From Candidatus Obscuribacterales bacterium (GTDB taxonomy: Bacteria > Cyanobacteriota > Vampirovibrionia > Obscuribacterales > Obscuribacteraceae), in contig JAKFVQ010000021.1 in NCBI GenBank assembly GCA_021732085.1, positions 1-64,000 on the forward strand: 64,000 bases of DNA. The letters run 5' to 3'. Of the stretch, positions 52,136-61,638 are shown piece by piece. Each line of letters opens with the position of its first letter. Position 1 is the first letter of the stretch. The position numbers and the translations under genes were made by a program. The notes beneath the pieces were generated by a model, which saw only the letters and a program-made list of their open reading frames with translations, was not told the DNA's origin and did no database searches.

Positions 52136-53847
52136 CAGTGCCACCAGATCCTATAACTTGGCCGCCACAGCCACCAGCTTCTTGTAAAGTGCGTGTGCGC
52201 ACTGAGAAATTGTACTCTGTCTACAAGGTTGCCGCTTTGTCCTGTAACTGAGTTGCTTGTAACAACTCCTAGCGGGTTCACCACTGCAGAAATGCCGGTA
52301 TTAGAAGCAAGCACCAGGTAACGACCGTTCTCAACAGCTCTTGTGATCGCCGCTGCCAACAATTGCTTTGAGAGAACCTTATCATGAAACCAAGAGAGGT
52401 CCGAAACGTTTACAAGAAGTGCAGCGCCATTCTGAACTTCTTGCGCAATTAGCTCCGGATAAACAAGCTCAAAACTTACAGACGCTCCAACATTTCCCCA
52501 AACAGATCGCAAGAGATAGGGCGTTGGTGACACAAGGAAATTGTTGCGGGCCGATGGGAGCAACTTGAACAAATTTTCCGGTATCACACTGATGAAAGTA
52601 TTGAACGGTATCGACTCAACTAGCGGCAGCAAGCGCGTTTTCACATAAAGCGTTTCGGAGGAACCGCCGCTGATCATGCGCACGCAATTAACCAGACTCG
52701 ACTTCAGCAACTCAAACGAGCCAACTATCGCCTCTTTCTTTTCGTAAGCGCAAATACCGGCTATTCGTGAGAAGAGCGCCTTACCTTCAGGATCTTGCAA
52801 GCGCAACACAGCTTCCGGCAGAACGAACATTGCAACGCCAAGACCTTGAGCCAACTTTGTGTACTTGTCCACGCGCTCATTCTTGCTGAACGCCTCGAGC
52901 GCCGCAGGGCGAACAGGTATATCACCTTGAAGAACAGCGACAGGAACAGGAGGAGCAAAAACCTTTTCGTTCGGAATCGCCAGATAGGGAGGAAATTCGG
53001 TCAACTTCCGCAAGCGCCATTCACCCCAAGCAAAGGCGACCAGGACGACAAGAAGGCTTATCACAACGTCCAGTACCGCCCCGCCTTTAGGATTCAAGCG
53101 ATCAACCCGATCGGGCAGCCGGGACACCAATGCCGGGAAAAGCTCAAAGAAGGCAACAGCCACGGATGCGTTCAGAAGAACAATCAGAAACTCCAAAAGC
53201 TGGCAACCGGCCAAACTGCAAACCTGCATCATGGGCAAGTTCATCGCCTGGGAGTAGGCAAGCTGGTTGACAGGAACACCCAGGAAAGGCTCTGACGGAG
53301 CCACTGTCCACTGCAGGAACACCCACATGATTGGAACAGCAATAGCGAAACTGAAGAACGGACGCCGGAAGTGGGGCAGAATGCCTGCTCTTGAAGGAAG
53401 AACAGCAGCAAACCCAGCGAACAGTGCGATCAACAGTGCCTGGTGAGCTGACTCCAGCAGCCAGGCAGACAGCACTGCAACGGCACCAACGGAATCGTGT
53501 ATCTGAAACGTAGTCAGTGGATACAGTTCCAATATCCAACGATGACAAACCAGGTGATAAGCAAGACCAAATGTAAAACCGATCAAACTGGAACTCAGAA
53601 AGTTACTGCAACTGCGCGCCAGTATCAAAAGTGGAACAAGCCCAATCCAGGCCAGCCACCAAACATCTAAGCCCGGACTGGACAAGCCAAGGATCGCGCC
53701 AAAAGCAAGTGCTGCCGGCAACTTTTCCATCGGACCGAGTTCATCCAGGAAAGCAGGACGGCTGTCCGCTGATCTTCTCTTGCCGAGCTCTTCACCCAGG
53801 GCGTGCATACTCCTAATTCCAAAAGGCAGCCCGTCAAAGTCTAGCAC
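52135..53847 (-). CDS. lnt: apolipoprotein N-acyltransferase-like protein with Cys-to-Ser at the nucleophile
   Basis: 570 residues (GTG 53847; internal Met 40 would match the usual N-terminus better). About eight membrane segments, then a nitrilase-fold domain. Lnt moves an acyl chain to the N-terminal Cys of lipoproteins. The general base is Glu345 (VLPEAVL) and the Lys is Lys403 (YVKTRLLPLVES). At the nucleophile position the sequence is GASVSFELVYPEL: Ser458 where Lnt has Cys in ICYE. The spacing E-K-S (58, 55) matches E. coli (68, 52) well enough to be confident of the alignment. The enzyme may be inactive, slow or divergent. Confidence 0.85.
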   Translation of the reverse strand: MLDFDGLPFGIRSMHALGEELGKRRSADSRPAFLDELGPMEKLPAALAFGAILGLSSPGLDVWWLAWIGLVPLLILARSCSNFLSSSLIGFTFGLAYHLVCHRWILELYPLTTFQIHDSVGAVAVLSAWLLESAHQALLIALFAGFAAVLPSRAGILPHFRRPFFSFAIAVPIMWVFLQWTVAPSEPFLGVPVNQLAYSQAMNLPMMQVCSLAGCQLLEFLIVLLNASVAVAFFELFPALVSRLPDRVDRLNPKGGAVLDVVISLLVVLVAFAWGEWRLRKLTEFPPYLAIPNEKVFAPPVPVAVLQGDIPVRPAALEAFSKNERVDKYTKLAQGLGVAMFVLPEAVLRLQDPEGKALFSRIAGICAYEKKEAIVGSFELLKSSLVNCVRMISGGSSETLYVKTRLLPLVESIPFNTFISVIPENLFKLLPSARNNFLVSPTPYLLRSVWGNVGASVSFELVYPELIAQEVQNGAALLVNVSDLSWFHDKVLSKQLLAAAITRAVENGRYLVLASNTGISAVVNPLGVVTSNSVTGQSGNLVDRVQFLSAHTHFTRSWWLWRPSYRIWWH

Positions 53848-54007
53848 TAATGCAAGGGTCTTCCAACAGACCTGTTGGAAAAAGCCAATTGAGGTGTTGG
53901 AAAGTCATAACTCAATATAGTGTCGGAGCTTCAGATCGTTGTTGAGCTCCTGCTTACTTAAACCATTGATGCTGGCGCCGGATTCAAATTTCAAGAAGGA
54001 CCTAAAA

Positions 54008-54562
54008 ATGACTCGTTTACTACTAGCACTGATTCTCGGTAGCCTCACACCTGCTGCATTAGCGGAGTCCGACCTTGTCCAACAAGGCATCGACCAGTTG
54101 AATAGAGGCGCCTACAGCACGGCCGTTTCAACCCTGAGAAAGGCCGTGATAGCTACTCCATCGGACTTGCAAGCAAGACGCTATCTCTGCTCGGCTCTGC
54201 TAAGCAGTGGACAGGCAACTGCCTCAGCGCAACAGCTTGAGATCATCGTAAAGTTTGCACCAGGAAACAACAGCGACTTGTGCATGCTCGCAGACTCCTA
54301 TTTTCTTTGCGGAGAAAGCGAGAAATCAGCAGAGTGCTATAAAAAAGCCTTGCGCAGCGATCCCTCGAACGTGACGGCCAGTTACGGTCTGAGTCGTGCC
54401 CTGTTAGCTGTTGGCGATCTGGCTGCGGCCCAAGATCTCGCACTCCATACCATTAGATCAACGACTAATCCAAAAATCAGAGGTGCTTGCGCGCAGATCT
54501 TATCGCAAATCAAACAACGCAGCCTAGTTCAAAGCGGATCAGGCGCGGTGGCAAAAGGCTGA
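54008..54562 (+). CDS. exported TPR protein of the Tad-like cluster
   Basis: 184 residues from ATG 54008 (AAGGA eight bases upstream); a longer frame places the signal peptide too far in. Signal peptide MTRLLLALILGSLTPAALA, then three to four TPRs (GIDQLNRGAYSTAVSTLRKAV, MLADSYFLCGESEKSAECYKKAL, YGLSRALLAVGDLAAAQDLAL). Probably a periplasmic accessory, first gene of a four-gene unit with TadE/TadG-like genes. Confidence 0.85.
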   Translation: MTRLLLALILGSLTPAALAESDLVQQGIDQLNRGAYSTAVSTLRKAVIATPSDLQARRYLCSALLSSGQATASAQQLEIIVKFAPGNNSDLCMLADSYFLCGESEKSAECYKKALRSDPSNVTASYGLSRALLAVGDLAAAQDLALHTIRSTTNPKIRGACAQILSQIKQRSLVQSGSGAVAKG

Positions 54563-54605
54563 TCAGCTAATACCACTAGCTCACCTTGAATTGAGAAAGA
54601 ACACA

Positions 54606-55154
54606 ATGGACACGCTAAACATGAAATCCCTGAAACAGCGAAATAAGACCGGTTCCTTCATAGCGGAAGCTCCCGTGGCTCTCTGGCTCCTATTGTTTTT
54701 TCTAACAATCCCTTTTATAGATATGTCGACAATTATGTTGCGCTACACCTTTTTTGTAATGGCAGCAAGAGATGGTGTTCACGAAGCAGCACGCGCAAAG
54801 ACATTCTCAACAAATGCATCCTCATCGCAATTATCGGCAAGAAACACTGCCACAAACCAGGTCAATACTACAGCTAGCGCCTTCAGAGAAATTTCAATCG
54901 CCAGCGTAAACACTCGAATCCTGGAGACAGACATTACCCGCCAGACAGTAGCTATTCACACAAATCGATTAACAACTCCGGCTGACACAAGTGCCTACCT
55001 ATATGAGCTGGAGACCGTGGTTACAGGCACTATCAATCCCTTACTAACGTTCAACCCAGGGTTCTTCCCGCGCATTCCGGGCCTAACTACAGGCGTACCT
55101 GTGGTGGTATCGGCAAGAGAATATTGTGAGTATCCACAGGGACTGAACATCTAA
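54606..55154 (+). CDS. TadE-like pseudopilin/membrane protein
   Basis: 182 residues from ATG 54606 (TTG 54591 is an alternative). A short basic N-terminus, then the class IV prepilin-like segment GSFIAEAPVALWLLLFFLTIPFID and the YTFFVMAARDGVHEAARA helix typical of TadE-like proteins; the remainder is a beta-rich exported domain. 43 bp after the TPR gene and 25 bp before the vWA gene. Confidence 0.7.
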   Translation: MDTLNMKSLKQRNKTGSFIAEAPVALWLLLFFLTIPFIDMSTIMLRYTFFVMAARDGVHEAARAKTFSTNASSSQLSARNTATNQVNTTASAFREISIASVNTRILETDITRQTVAIHTNRLTTPADTSAYLYELETVVTGTINPLLTFNPGFFPRIPGLTTGVPVVVSAREYCEYPQGLNI

Positions 55155-55179
55155 ATTTGGAAATTCGAGGAGCACGAAC

Positions 55180-56976
55180 ATGATTACGTACAGCCCCCGA
55201 CAAAGAAGAATGAGCGGACAAGCAATGATTGTGTTAAGCGCGATCATTTCGCTGCTGGTTCTTTTCGTAGTCGGCATTTTCTCTTACGAAGTTAATCGTC
55301 TGGAATTGGTCAGAACACAACTCAGGTCTGCAACCGAGGCAGCGTCATTAGCGGCAGCAGCAACACTTGCAAGTCAGGATAATACCGATCCAACAGAAGC
55401 TCATGAGCAAGCGATTCAAACAGCGCTCGATACATTCAACAAGAATACGGTTTGTGGAATTTCACTTGCAAATGCAATGCTTGCCGGCGGCAATGAGGAC
55501 AGCCCGGCTGCTAACCACTCCTCGATATTCATCGAGTTTCTCGATCCAAACAACAACAATCAACCAGTGAATCTGGGAAACCCAGCTGGAAAAATCGTCA
55601 GAATTACTGGTGCCATTGGAGCACTGCCTTCCTTCGGGAATTTCTTAGGATTAGGCAATGTGCCGATTCGTACAACCGCATCTGGTGGCGTGCCGGATCT
55701 AGATGTAGTACTTTGTTTTGACGTTTCGGGATCAATTGATGACCAGACACCTGTTACTGCTGTCAGAAGACAATGGACTGGCGACACCGCCACTGGACGA
55801 ATTCAGTACATCATTCCAAATACAGATGCCGGCTGTGCAGCCGGTCCAGTAGCCAATGGCAGGCTCTACGACCTCTTTGGACCTCAGCCAACAGGAAGCG
55901 CAATTCAGGCACTGCCACCGCAGAATCTCGGACAGGTGAATGAAAACGTTAACCGCTGGACATTGAATTTCAGTGAAGAAGCACCGCAAAGTGGATATAC
56001 TGACGCCAGAGGACTCAGGGGCACTAATAATACAGGCTCTCCGCCCGGAAACTATCCGCCATCAACGGTCCGTACCGGCGGTGCTCAAACGATCACAGAT
56101 CTCGTTGTGAATATCGATGGTCGCCTTGCATTTCAAGGCATCACTCGCGATGGCTATGCTTTCCCTGACATCGCAACTGTAGTTGAGGCTGCTCGTGGGA
56201 ATCTTGAAGACAACACCGTGTTTACCAACAGCCGCGCAAATCGCGGAGTTCCGGCCACGGTTCAACCAAGAGCTGGCTACAGAGCAAAATACTTAGAATT
56301 GGCAAAGCAAAATCAACATCCTATAAAAGAAGCGCAGGAAGCTGCAGCCGAATTCTTCACCATCATGAACACGAACACGGTCGGACACTTCGGCTTAGTA
56401 TGCTTTACAGATGCCGGCGGTTCAAATGCATCAACTGTTGTAAACAACTATAACGTAGATAGTAGCTATAGCAGAGCTGGTACTGGAAGCTTTCCAAATC
56501 CGTTGATTTCACTTAGCCGCAGTACCGGCGACACAAAGTACGACCAAATCATTAATGTTCTGCCGACAACCACTGCAACTGGTGGCACAAATATAGGGGA
56601 CGTTTTGAACAGAGCCGTCGATCAGCTTCAAAACAACTCTCGTACTGGATCCAAAAAGGCAATCGTATTGTTTACCGACGGACAGCCGACTGTTGCCGGA
56701 CCACTGAGCAGCAACGAATGGACCAATGCACGCATGGCCGCCCAACGGGCACGCACCGCTGGTATTCCTATCTATTCGATCGGACTTGCACAGGTTCCAG
56801 AAATCATCCCCGGTGAAACAGCCATCCTCAATGATACAAACTCAAATCCTAGCAGTGGTGGAGTGTCTGCAATCGCAGGCTATGGTGGAAAGTTTTTCCT
56901 GGTGACTGATGTTAATGACCTTCGTAAGACTTTTGAAAATATTGCCAGACAACTGGTGCAGCTGGTCCACGCATAA
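55180..56976 (+). CDS. TadG-like protein with von Willebrand A domain
   Basis: 598 residues with a GAGGAG ribosome site. N-terminal pilin-like segment GQAMIVLSAIISLLVLFVVGIFSYEV, then LVRTQLRSATEAASLAAAATLA (TadG signature). The vWA domain spans ~180-598 with the metal site DVSGS in LCFDVSGSIDD, threonine in TGGTNIGD and Asp in VLFTDGQPT. A 150-residue insertion lies between the first MIDAS strand and the rest, containing Asn/Pro/Gly-rich sequence. Extracellular, probably adhesive or structural at the pilus or cell surface. Confidence 0.88.
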   Translation: MITYSPRQRRMSGQAMIVLSAIISLLVLFVVGIFSYEVNRLELVRTQLRSATEAASLAAAATLASQDNTDPTEAHEQAIQTALDTFNKNTVCGISLANAMLAGGNEDSPAANHSSIFIEFLDPNNNNQPVNLGNPAGKIVRITGAIGALPSFGNFLGLGNVPIRTTASGGVPDLDVVLCFDVSGSIDDQTPVTAVRRQWTGDTATGRIQYIIPNTDAGCAAGPVANGRLYDLFGPQPTGSAIQALPPQNLGQVNENVNRWTLNFSEEAPQSGYTDARGLRGTNNTGSPPGNYPPSTVRTGGAQTITDLVVNIDGRLAFQGITRDGYAFPDIATVVEAARGNLEDNTVFTNSRANRGVPATVQPRAGYRAKYLELAKQNQHPIKEAQEAAAEFFTIMNTNTVGHFGLVCFTDAGGSNASTVVNNYNVDSSYSRAGTGSFPNPLISLSRSTGDTKYDQIINVLPTTTATGGTNIGDVLNRAVDQLQNNSRTGSKKAIVLFTDGQPTVAGPLSSNEWTNARMAAQRARTAGIPIYSIGLAQVPEIIPGETAILNDTNSNPSSGGVSAIAGYGGKFFLVTDVNDLRKTFENIARQLVQLVHA

Positions 56977-57011
56977 GGCTTAGCCTGATTGCACAAAGCG
57001 GAGATCCGGAA

Positions 57012-57482
57012 ATGAACAGATTGTTGAAACAAAATAGAAAAGGCGAGCAAGGTCATACTCTCGTCGAGCTAAGTATGCTGTCGGTGCTTTTTGTTGTAAT
57101 GGCAATTTTGACCCTTGATATTGGCTACGTCTTGATGGGCTCGGAGATGAATGACCGTGCTTGCCGAGATGCAGCTCGGGCAGCGGCGCAGGGCGATAAT
57201 TACGGCACGGCTCTTCGTCTTGCCCAAGTTGCAGTTCTGCCGCACCGCTCAGATGGAGTTTTTGTCAGCGCACCGACCGTAGACTCAGCGCAATTTTTGT
57301 ATCAAGATTTTGGTGGCGATCCGCCGCCGAATGAAAGCCCCTTCGTCAGCGTCACTACAACCTCCAACGTCCGCATTCCGGCTCCAATATTTTTTCTCGG
57401 GTCAGGATTTGGCCAAAATGGAACTATGCAGTTCACCAAGACTTATGTCTTCCCAATAGTCAAAACACAACTGTTTTTATAA
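57012..57482 (+). CDS. second TadE-like protein
   Basis: 156 residues. Basic N-terminus and the prepilin-like GEQGHTLVELSMLSVLFVVMAILTLDIGYV, where Gly-His-Thr-Leu-Val-Glu matches the class IV cleavage context (Glu at +5). Next comes MNDRACRDAARAAAQGDN, the usual TadE helix. A beta-rich tail follows. Ends the cluster. No TadA ATPase, TadB/C or secretin gene is nearby. Confidence 0.8.
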   Translation: MNRLLKQNRKGEQGHTLVELSMLSVLFVVMAILTLDIGYVLMGSEMNDRACRDAARAAAQGDNYGTALRLAQVAVLPHRSDGVFVSAPTVDSAQFLYQDFGGDPPPNESPFVSVTTTSNVRIPAPIFFLGSGFGQNGTMQFTKTYVFPIVKTQLFL

Positions 57483-58022
57483 CGACGAAAAGGCAGGCCG
57501 CCTACCTGCTTGGATGAGAACTCAGGAGTGCTGCTTTCCTTTAGAGCACACCTAACGCAGCGTGCGGTCCGGGAGACCACTGAGCGAGGAGTCTGCCGGA
57601 CCTGCCGATTGCGCTGGCGGCGGTCATTACGGTGGAGACGGACCTGCTGATTGCGCTGGCGAGGTATTACTGTGGGATCGAAGGCTTCCAGCCTGCTTCG
57701 AAAATTGCAGCGATCGCTGGGACCGCCGGCGTCGCGCCGGCTTATGAATAGCGTGCCAAGGAGCACCTTCGCCCGCCAGCGTTCAAAGAAGCGACCCGAA
57801 GGCGTCAATATCGCAGGCATATACACCCGATGTTTTATGAGACACTACCCGTGGTGAAGCCTCATTCTTAGAGCGCACCACAATTATCATACTCAAATCT
57901 CTTGAATCCCTTTCTTGTTTGCGGTTTTCAGCTCTAAAACAAAACGAATTCAAAGCGCGCCGGATTACAAGGTGATACACTTGTCTGGTATCAAAACGAT
58001 TGCCACCAACTAAGGATTCAAA
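57483..58022. other. 540-bp GC-rich repeat region with no supported gene
   Basis: Contains a degenerate tandem repeat and palindromes (57598-57741). Minus-strand frame 57443-57826 has the composition of a repeat-derived shadow (RDAGGP, EAFDPTVIPRQRN) and is not called. Confidence 0.6.
57598..57741. repeat. degenerate 42-bp tandem repeat with palindromes
   Basis: GGACCTGCCGATTGCGCTGG at 57598 recurs at 57640 with one change, a period of 42 bp. A CAGCGATCGCTG palindrome is at about 57708. GCCGGC-GTCGC-GCCGGC forms a hairpin (57725-57741), and TCGAAG...CTTCGA lies near 57680. Looks like an interspersed intergenic repeat family. Confidence 0.55.
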
Positions 58023-58562
58023 TTGAGTTCAACATTACGAATTCTAGGAATCGACCCGGGTACAGCAACAACTGGCTATGGCGTTATTGAACTTTGCCAG
58101 CGCAACACTTATCGCTACCTGGGTTCAGGCATCATCCAAACCAGCAAAAATCTTCCGATGCCTGAGCGCCTGAAGATTATTCGCGAAGATGTCTTGTCTT
58201 TGATCGATAATTTTCAACCGGAAAACATCGCGATTGAATCGATTTTCTTTTTCAAAAATGCCAAAACCCTGGTTCCTGTAGCACAGGCTCGAGGCGTGGT
58301 CTTAGAAGCAGCAGGCTCGCGCCGAATCGAACTTGCCGAATATACTCCGATGCAAGTCAAAATGTGTGTCGCCGGATATGGCAAAGCCGACAAGAAAGAG
58401 ATTCAAATGATTGTCGCCCGCCTTCTCAACCATCCGACGATCATCAAACCAGACGATGCGGCCGACGCAGTTGCAATCGCCATATGCCACGCGCGCAATC
58501 GTTATTCGCTCCCAGTCGCGACGGCAAATCCGGCTCCCTCAGTTACGCCAGTCGTCGGATAA
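58023..58562 (+). CDS. ruvC: Holliday junction resolvase RuvC
   Basis: 179 residues from TTG 58023 (AAGGA six bases upstream). Cuts Holliday junctions at the end of homologous recombination with RuvAB. Catalytic acids are visible in GIDPGTATTGYGVIE (first Asp), NIAIESIFF (Glu) and PDDAADAVAIAICHAR (Asp). Length is close to the usual 165-180. No ruvA or ruvB nearby. Confidence 0.95.
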   Translation: MSSTLRILGIDPGTATTGYGVIELCQRNTYRYLGSGIIQTSKNLPMPERLKIIREDVLSLIDNFQPENIAIESIFFFKNAKTLVPVAQARGVVLEAAGSRRIELAEYTPMQVKMCVAGYGKADKKEIQMIVARLLNHPTIIKPDDAADAVAIAICHARNRYSLPVATANPAPSVTPVVG

Positions 58563-58754
58563 ACGTGCCGAGCACCTCATGCTGCTTGAAATTACATATC
58601 TGGAATCAATGAAGCATCGCGATCTGGCAAAAGAGATTAATTCGTGCCAAACGTGTTGCCTCAATTAAAATCGTACGAGCCAATTCTTAGTTTTGGGGAA
58701 GGCAGGATCAAGGTCACAAGACAGTGCTAATTACCCAAGATCCTCTAATGGAGC

Positions 58755-61211
58755 CTATTTCTTATTCTTAGTGCCTGCGTCCATGGGAATCGGGACTACC
58801 GGCAGGCGCGTCGATGGATTAACTCCGCCGATGCGAATTGCATCGAGCATCGCAGTTCCGTTGACGGAACCCCATCCGGTTACCGGATCCCAACCAAAGG
58901 CTGTCGAATAGCCGTTGTTGTGTCCCATGATGATGTCGTTGTAGATGGCGCCTCCGCCCATTCCTTGTCTGTACAAGAATGGATTCCACGAACCGGTATT
59001 TTGTCCAATGATGCTGGAGATGCGCAACGATAAGCCTGCAAACATCGGAGCTACAGCGCTGGTGCCACCGCTAAGCTGATCGACGCCGCCGACTTTGATC
59101 TTCCATCCTGTTGACGGATCTGCGTTGCCTGCTATGTCCGGAACGCCGCGGCCGAGGAAATTCGGGTTCTGCGGATTCTTAGGTATGTTTAGATCCTTTT
59201 GGAAATCAGGTCTCGGGAATTTCTGGCTGATACCACCGCCAGTGGCGCCGCCCGAGCTGTTCCATGCCATTTCAGATGAGATTTGTCCACGTTCAATCAA
59301 CAATCTCGTGCCACCGGCTGCGGTGACGTTTGGATCGGACGCCGGGTAGTCTGTATTGAATCTGCCGGATGGTGCATTATCCACCGCTCCGTCATCGCCG
59401 GCTGCAGCAAATACCGAAATACCTTTCATCGCCGCTTTCTTAAATGCAGTGCTCAGTCCTTGCATTGCCTGCGGAGTCCATGCTTCTTCTGCTTGACCCC
59501 AACTGATGCTTATTGATGTTGTCGGACGTTCGCCGACAGCTTCGAATGTACCTCTGGTCACGGCATCGATGAAACCGGCATCCGTGTTAGGTGCAAAAAT
59601 GATCTTCTGTTGTGCTTTCGGCGCGATGCCGCCGATGATTTGCGAGTCTAAGGCAACTTCGCCATCGTATCGTGGTATGCCGCTGGGCTTTGTCGGTGCG
59701 CCGCTGACGCTAATCAGTTGGATCTCCGGCATTGGCAATCCATGCTGCTTGTAATAGGCTGCTTCATTGAGCATATCCATGCCGCCGCCCAACTGAATAA
59801 TTGAAACGCTCGTGTTTTCGCCCATTCCTTGTTTCGGGAATTTGTAAGCATCGGCGATTTCAGTTGAAAGATATCCAGTGCGTGCTCGCGGCTCGGCCTG
59901 TCCGCCGCCGCCGGGCGCATCACCTTTTGGCGCCTCGCCACCTTTCGGCGCTTCTCCGCCCTTAGGTGCATCCGCCGGATTAGTCGTAACTCTGCCGCCG
60001 TCGCGTGGTTCGGCAAACTTACTCGGTTGTCCCAGCTCCGCTGTCTGCTCGGGCATCGGCAGGAATCTTGCATAGGAGCGAGCGTGCGGTCTGTTGTCCA
60101 AACCGTAAACTCCCTCAATGTGGCGATGCAGTGTATCCGGTATTGCAAGAGCGCCCTGGCGTCCTCGGAAGCTTGTCCCATCAGGCGTAGTATATTCCTT
60201 AAGAGGAATCTGGAAGGCATCTTGGAACTTTGACGCTTCGCCGGAGAGAACTGCTCTTCCGGAGCGTGGATCCATTTCGATCTTCAGTTTGTGGTCATTT
60301 GCAAACTTCGTGATTTCGGTGACAGCTTTTTCCGCTGGTCCGAATTTCTCAACCAGTTGTTCATTAGTGAGGAAAGTCTGGCGACCGGCATGAATCCGTT
60401 TAAGTGTCCGATCCATTGCCAGGTCCGTGCCTTTAGACTTCAGCATGACCGTAGCTTCCATTTCGGCGGACGGGTTGATCTCACCTTTAGGCTGCGCTCC
60501 TTCGGGCAGCTTTTTCTCCGAAGGCCAATATCTCGACGTGCCGCTTCGCGGTTCTGGATTCAAATCAAATGGTGCTTTATTTTGTCCTGTCGCTGTCTCG
60601 TACATCGACTTGACGGAGTTTGTTACTTTGTCCCAACCCGCTTGCTTCATGTCAGCGAATTTGTCGAAACGCTCGGAAAGAAGAACGTGCTCTGTTGCGC
60701 CTGCGCCGACCTTGTAGCCGGCCATTGCGATGCCTGAATGCACGATGAATTCGCCACCGGCATTAGCCAGTTTCCAGCCGGCGCTATTCACTTCCGTGAG
60801 TGTGGTGGCATTATGTGCTTGCGTGTAGGCTTCGCCTACCGGCTTTAAGGCTTGGTATGTGAAATAGATCCCGATTGCGGCGCCAGCTATTTTTCCGGCT
60901 GGACCTGCTTCCGGCAAAACGAACTTCAATCCTGCTCCCAGTGCTGCTGCGCCTCCGGCAATTTGAAGTGTCTCGAGAGGATGCGTTACTTGGTGGTATG
61001 CGCTATTTACGACTCCGATTGGAAGATTCCAGAGCCCTTGGGCAGTCGCGATGCTATGTCGTTGAAAAACGCCTGGTGCTGGAGGCGGGCCCAAAAGGTC
61101 GGAGCTGGACGAGATTTGTCGGGTCAACGCATCGTTGAGTAAGGATTCTCTTGCTGAAGACGCTTCTTCTGAGACTGGCTTGTCGGTCTTCTCGCTTTGT
61201 TGATTTTCCAC
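58755..61211 (-). CDS. sedolisin (S53) serine peptidase with pro-domain and membrane-like N-terminus
   Basis: 818 residues. N-terminus (1-85) hydrophilic with no signal peptide; ~85-145 has Gly/Ala-rich hydrophobic helices (IAGGAAALGAGLKFVLP, IAGAAIGIYFTYQAL). The S53 pro-domain lies at ~250-380 (RQTFLTNEQLVEKFG, SFRGRQGALAIPDTLHRHI). The catalytic domain is ~445-800: Glu518 and Asp522 (GEVALDSQ), Asp606 (AAGDDGAVD, oxyanion) and nucleophile Ser718 (SGGTSAVAPMF). The C-terminal calcium site is GWDPVTGWGS. All active-site residues are present. Acid-active endopeptidase by family; substrate unknown. Confidence 0.92.
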   Translation of the reverse strand: MENQQSEKTDKPVSEEASSARESLLNDALTRQISSSSDLLGPPPAPGVFQRHSIATAQGLWNLPIGVVNSAYHQVTHPLETLQIAGGAAALGAGLKFVLPEAGPAGKIAGAAIGIYFTYQALKPVGEAYTQAHNATTLTEVNSAGWKLANAGGEFIVHSGIAMAGYKVGAGATEHVLLSERFDKFADMKQAGWDKVTNSVKSMYETATGQNKAPFDLNPEPRSGTSRYWPSEKKLPEGAQPKGEINPSAEMEATVMLKSKGTDLAMDRTLKRIHAGRQTFLTNEQLVEKFGPAEKAVTEITKFANDHKLKIEMDPRSGRAVLSGEASKFQDAFQIPLKEYTTPDGTSFRGRQGALAIPDTLHRHIEGVYGLDNRPHARSYARFLPMPEQTAELGQPSKFAEPRDGGRVTTNPADAPKGGEAPKGGEAPKGDAPGGGGQAEPRARTGYLSTEIADAYKFPKQGMGENTSVSIIQLGGGMDMLNEAAYYKQHGLPMPEIQLISVSGAPTKPSGIPRYDGEVALDSQIIGGIAPKAQQKIIFAPNTDAGFIDAVTRGTFEAVGERPTTSISISWGQAEEAWTPQAMQGLSTAFKKAAMKGISVFAAAGDDGAVDNAPSGRFNTDYPASDPNVTAAGGTRLLIERGQISSEMAWNSSGGATGGGISQKFPRPDFQKDLNIPKNPQNPNFLGRGVPDIAGNADPSTGWKIKVGGVDQLSGGTSAVAPMFAGLSLRISSIIGQNTGSWNPFLYRQGMGGGAIYNDIIMGHNNGYSTAFGWDPVTGWGSVNGTAMLDAIRIGGVNPSTRLPVVPIPMDAGTKNKK

Positions 61212-61638
61212 TATCTATATTTCCTTGCGATTTCACAGAAAGACAACCGGCCTCGCCCTGCCGATCTCGCTGCATTTCTGCAAACTCAATTTCAACCCTT
61301 ATCAATCTATATCCTTTAGGTATAACTGTCAGGGGGGAGAATTCCCAAAAGCCCTGAGTAGAGTGCGGAAATCACGAAGTAGAAGCTTAGGAAACGATCA
61401 TACTCTGTCCGCTTTGCTAAGAGCCTGCTAATAAAGGCACTGTTTCATTGTATTAGTGAACGCTCGAGATCCTTCTGCGGCAACAGGTGTGGTAGCTTCG
61501 CTGACACGAACAGTGTAAGTGCAAATACTTTATTTCAAAGGGCTAGTTTCGACCTCAAATTGATTGCCATAATTGCTGCGATGAATGAGGGTTCGATCCG
61601 CTGGGCGGATTGTTTTTCGGCAAACTAGGAATCGCTTT
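61212..61638. other. divergent intergenic region
   Basis: No supported gene in 427 bp between the divergent sedolisin and S10 peptidase genes. Probably holds both promoters. Confidence 0.55.

Noticed and set aside
1756..57716. GCGATCGC octamers as a cyanobacterial HIP1 signature
   Set aside because: I noticed only about three in 64 kb, too few to call an over-represented repeat without counting.
57443..57826. 127-codon minus-strand frame
   Set aside because: It lies in repetitive GC-rich DNA and covers the end of the TadE-like gene; likely a repeat shadow.
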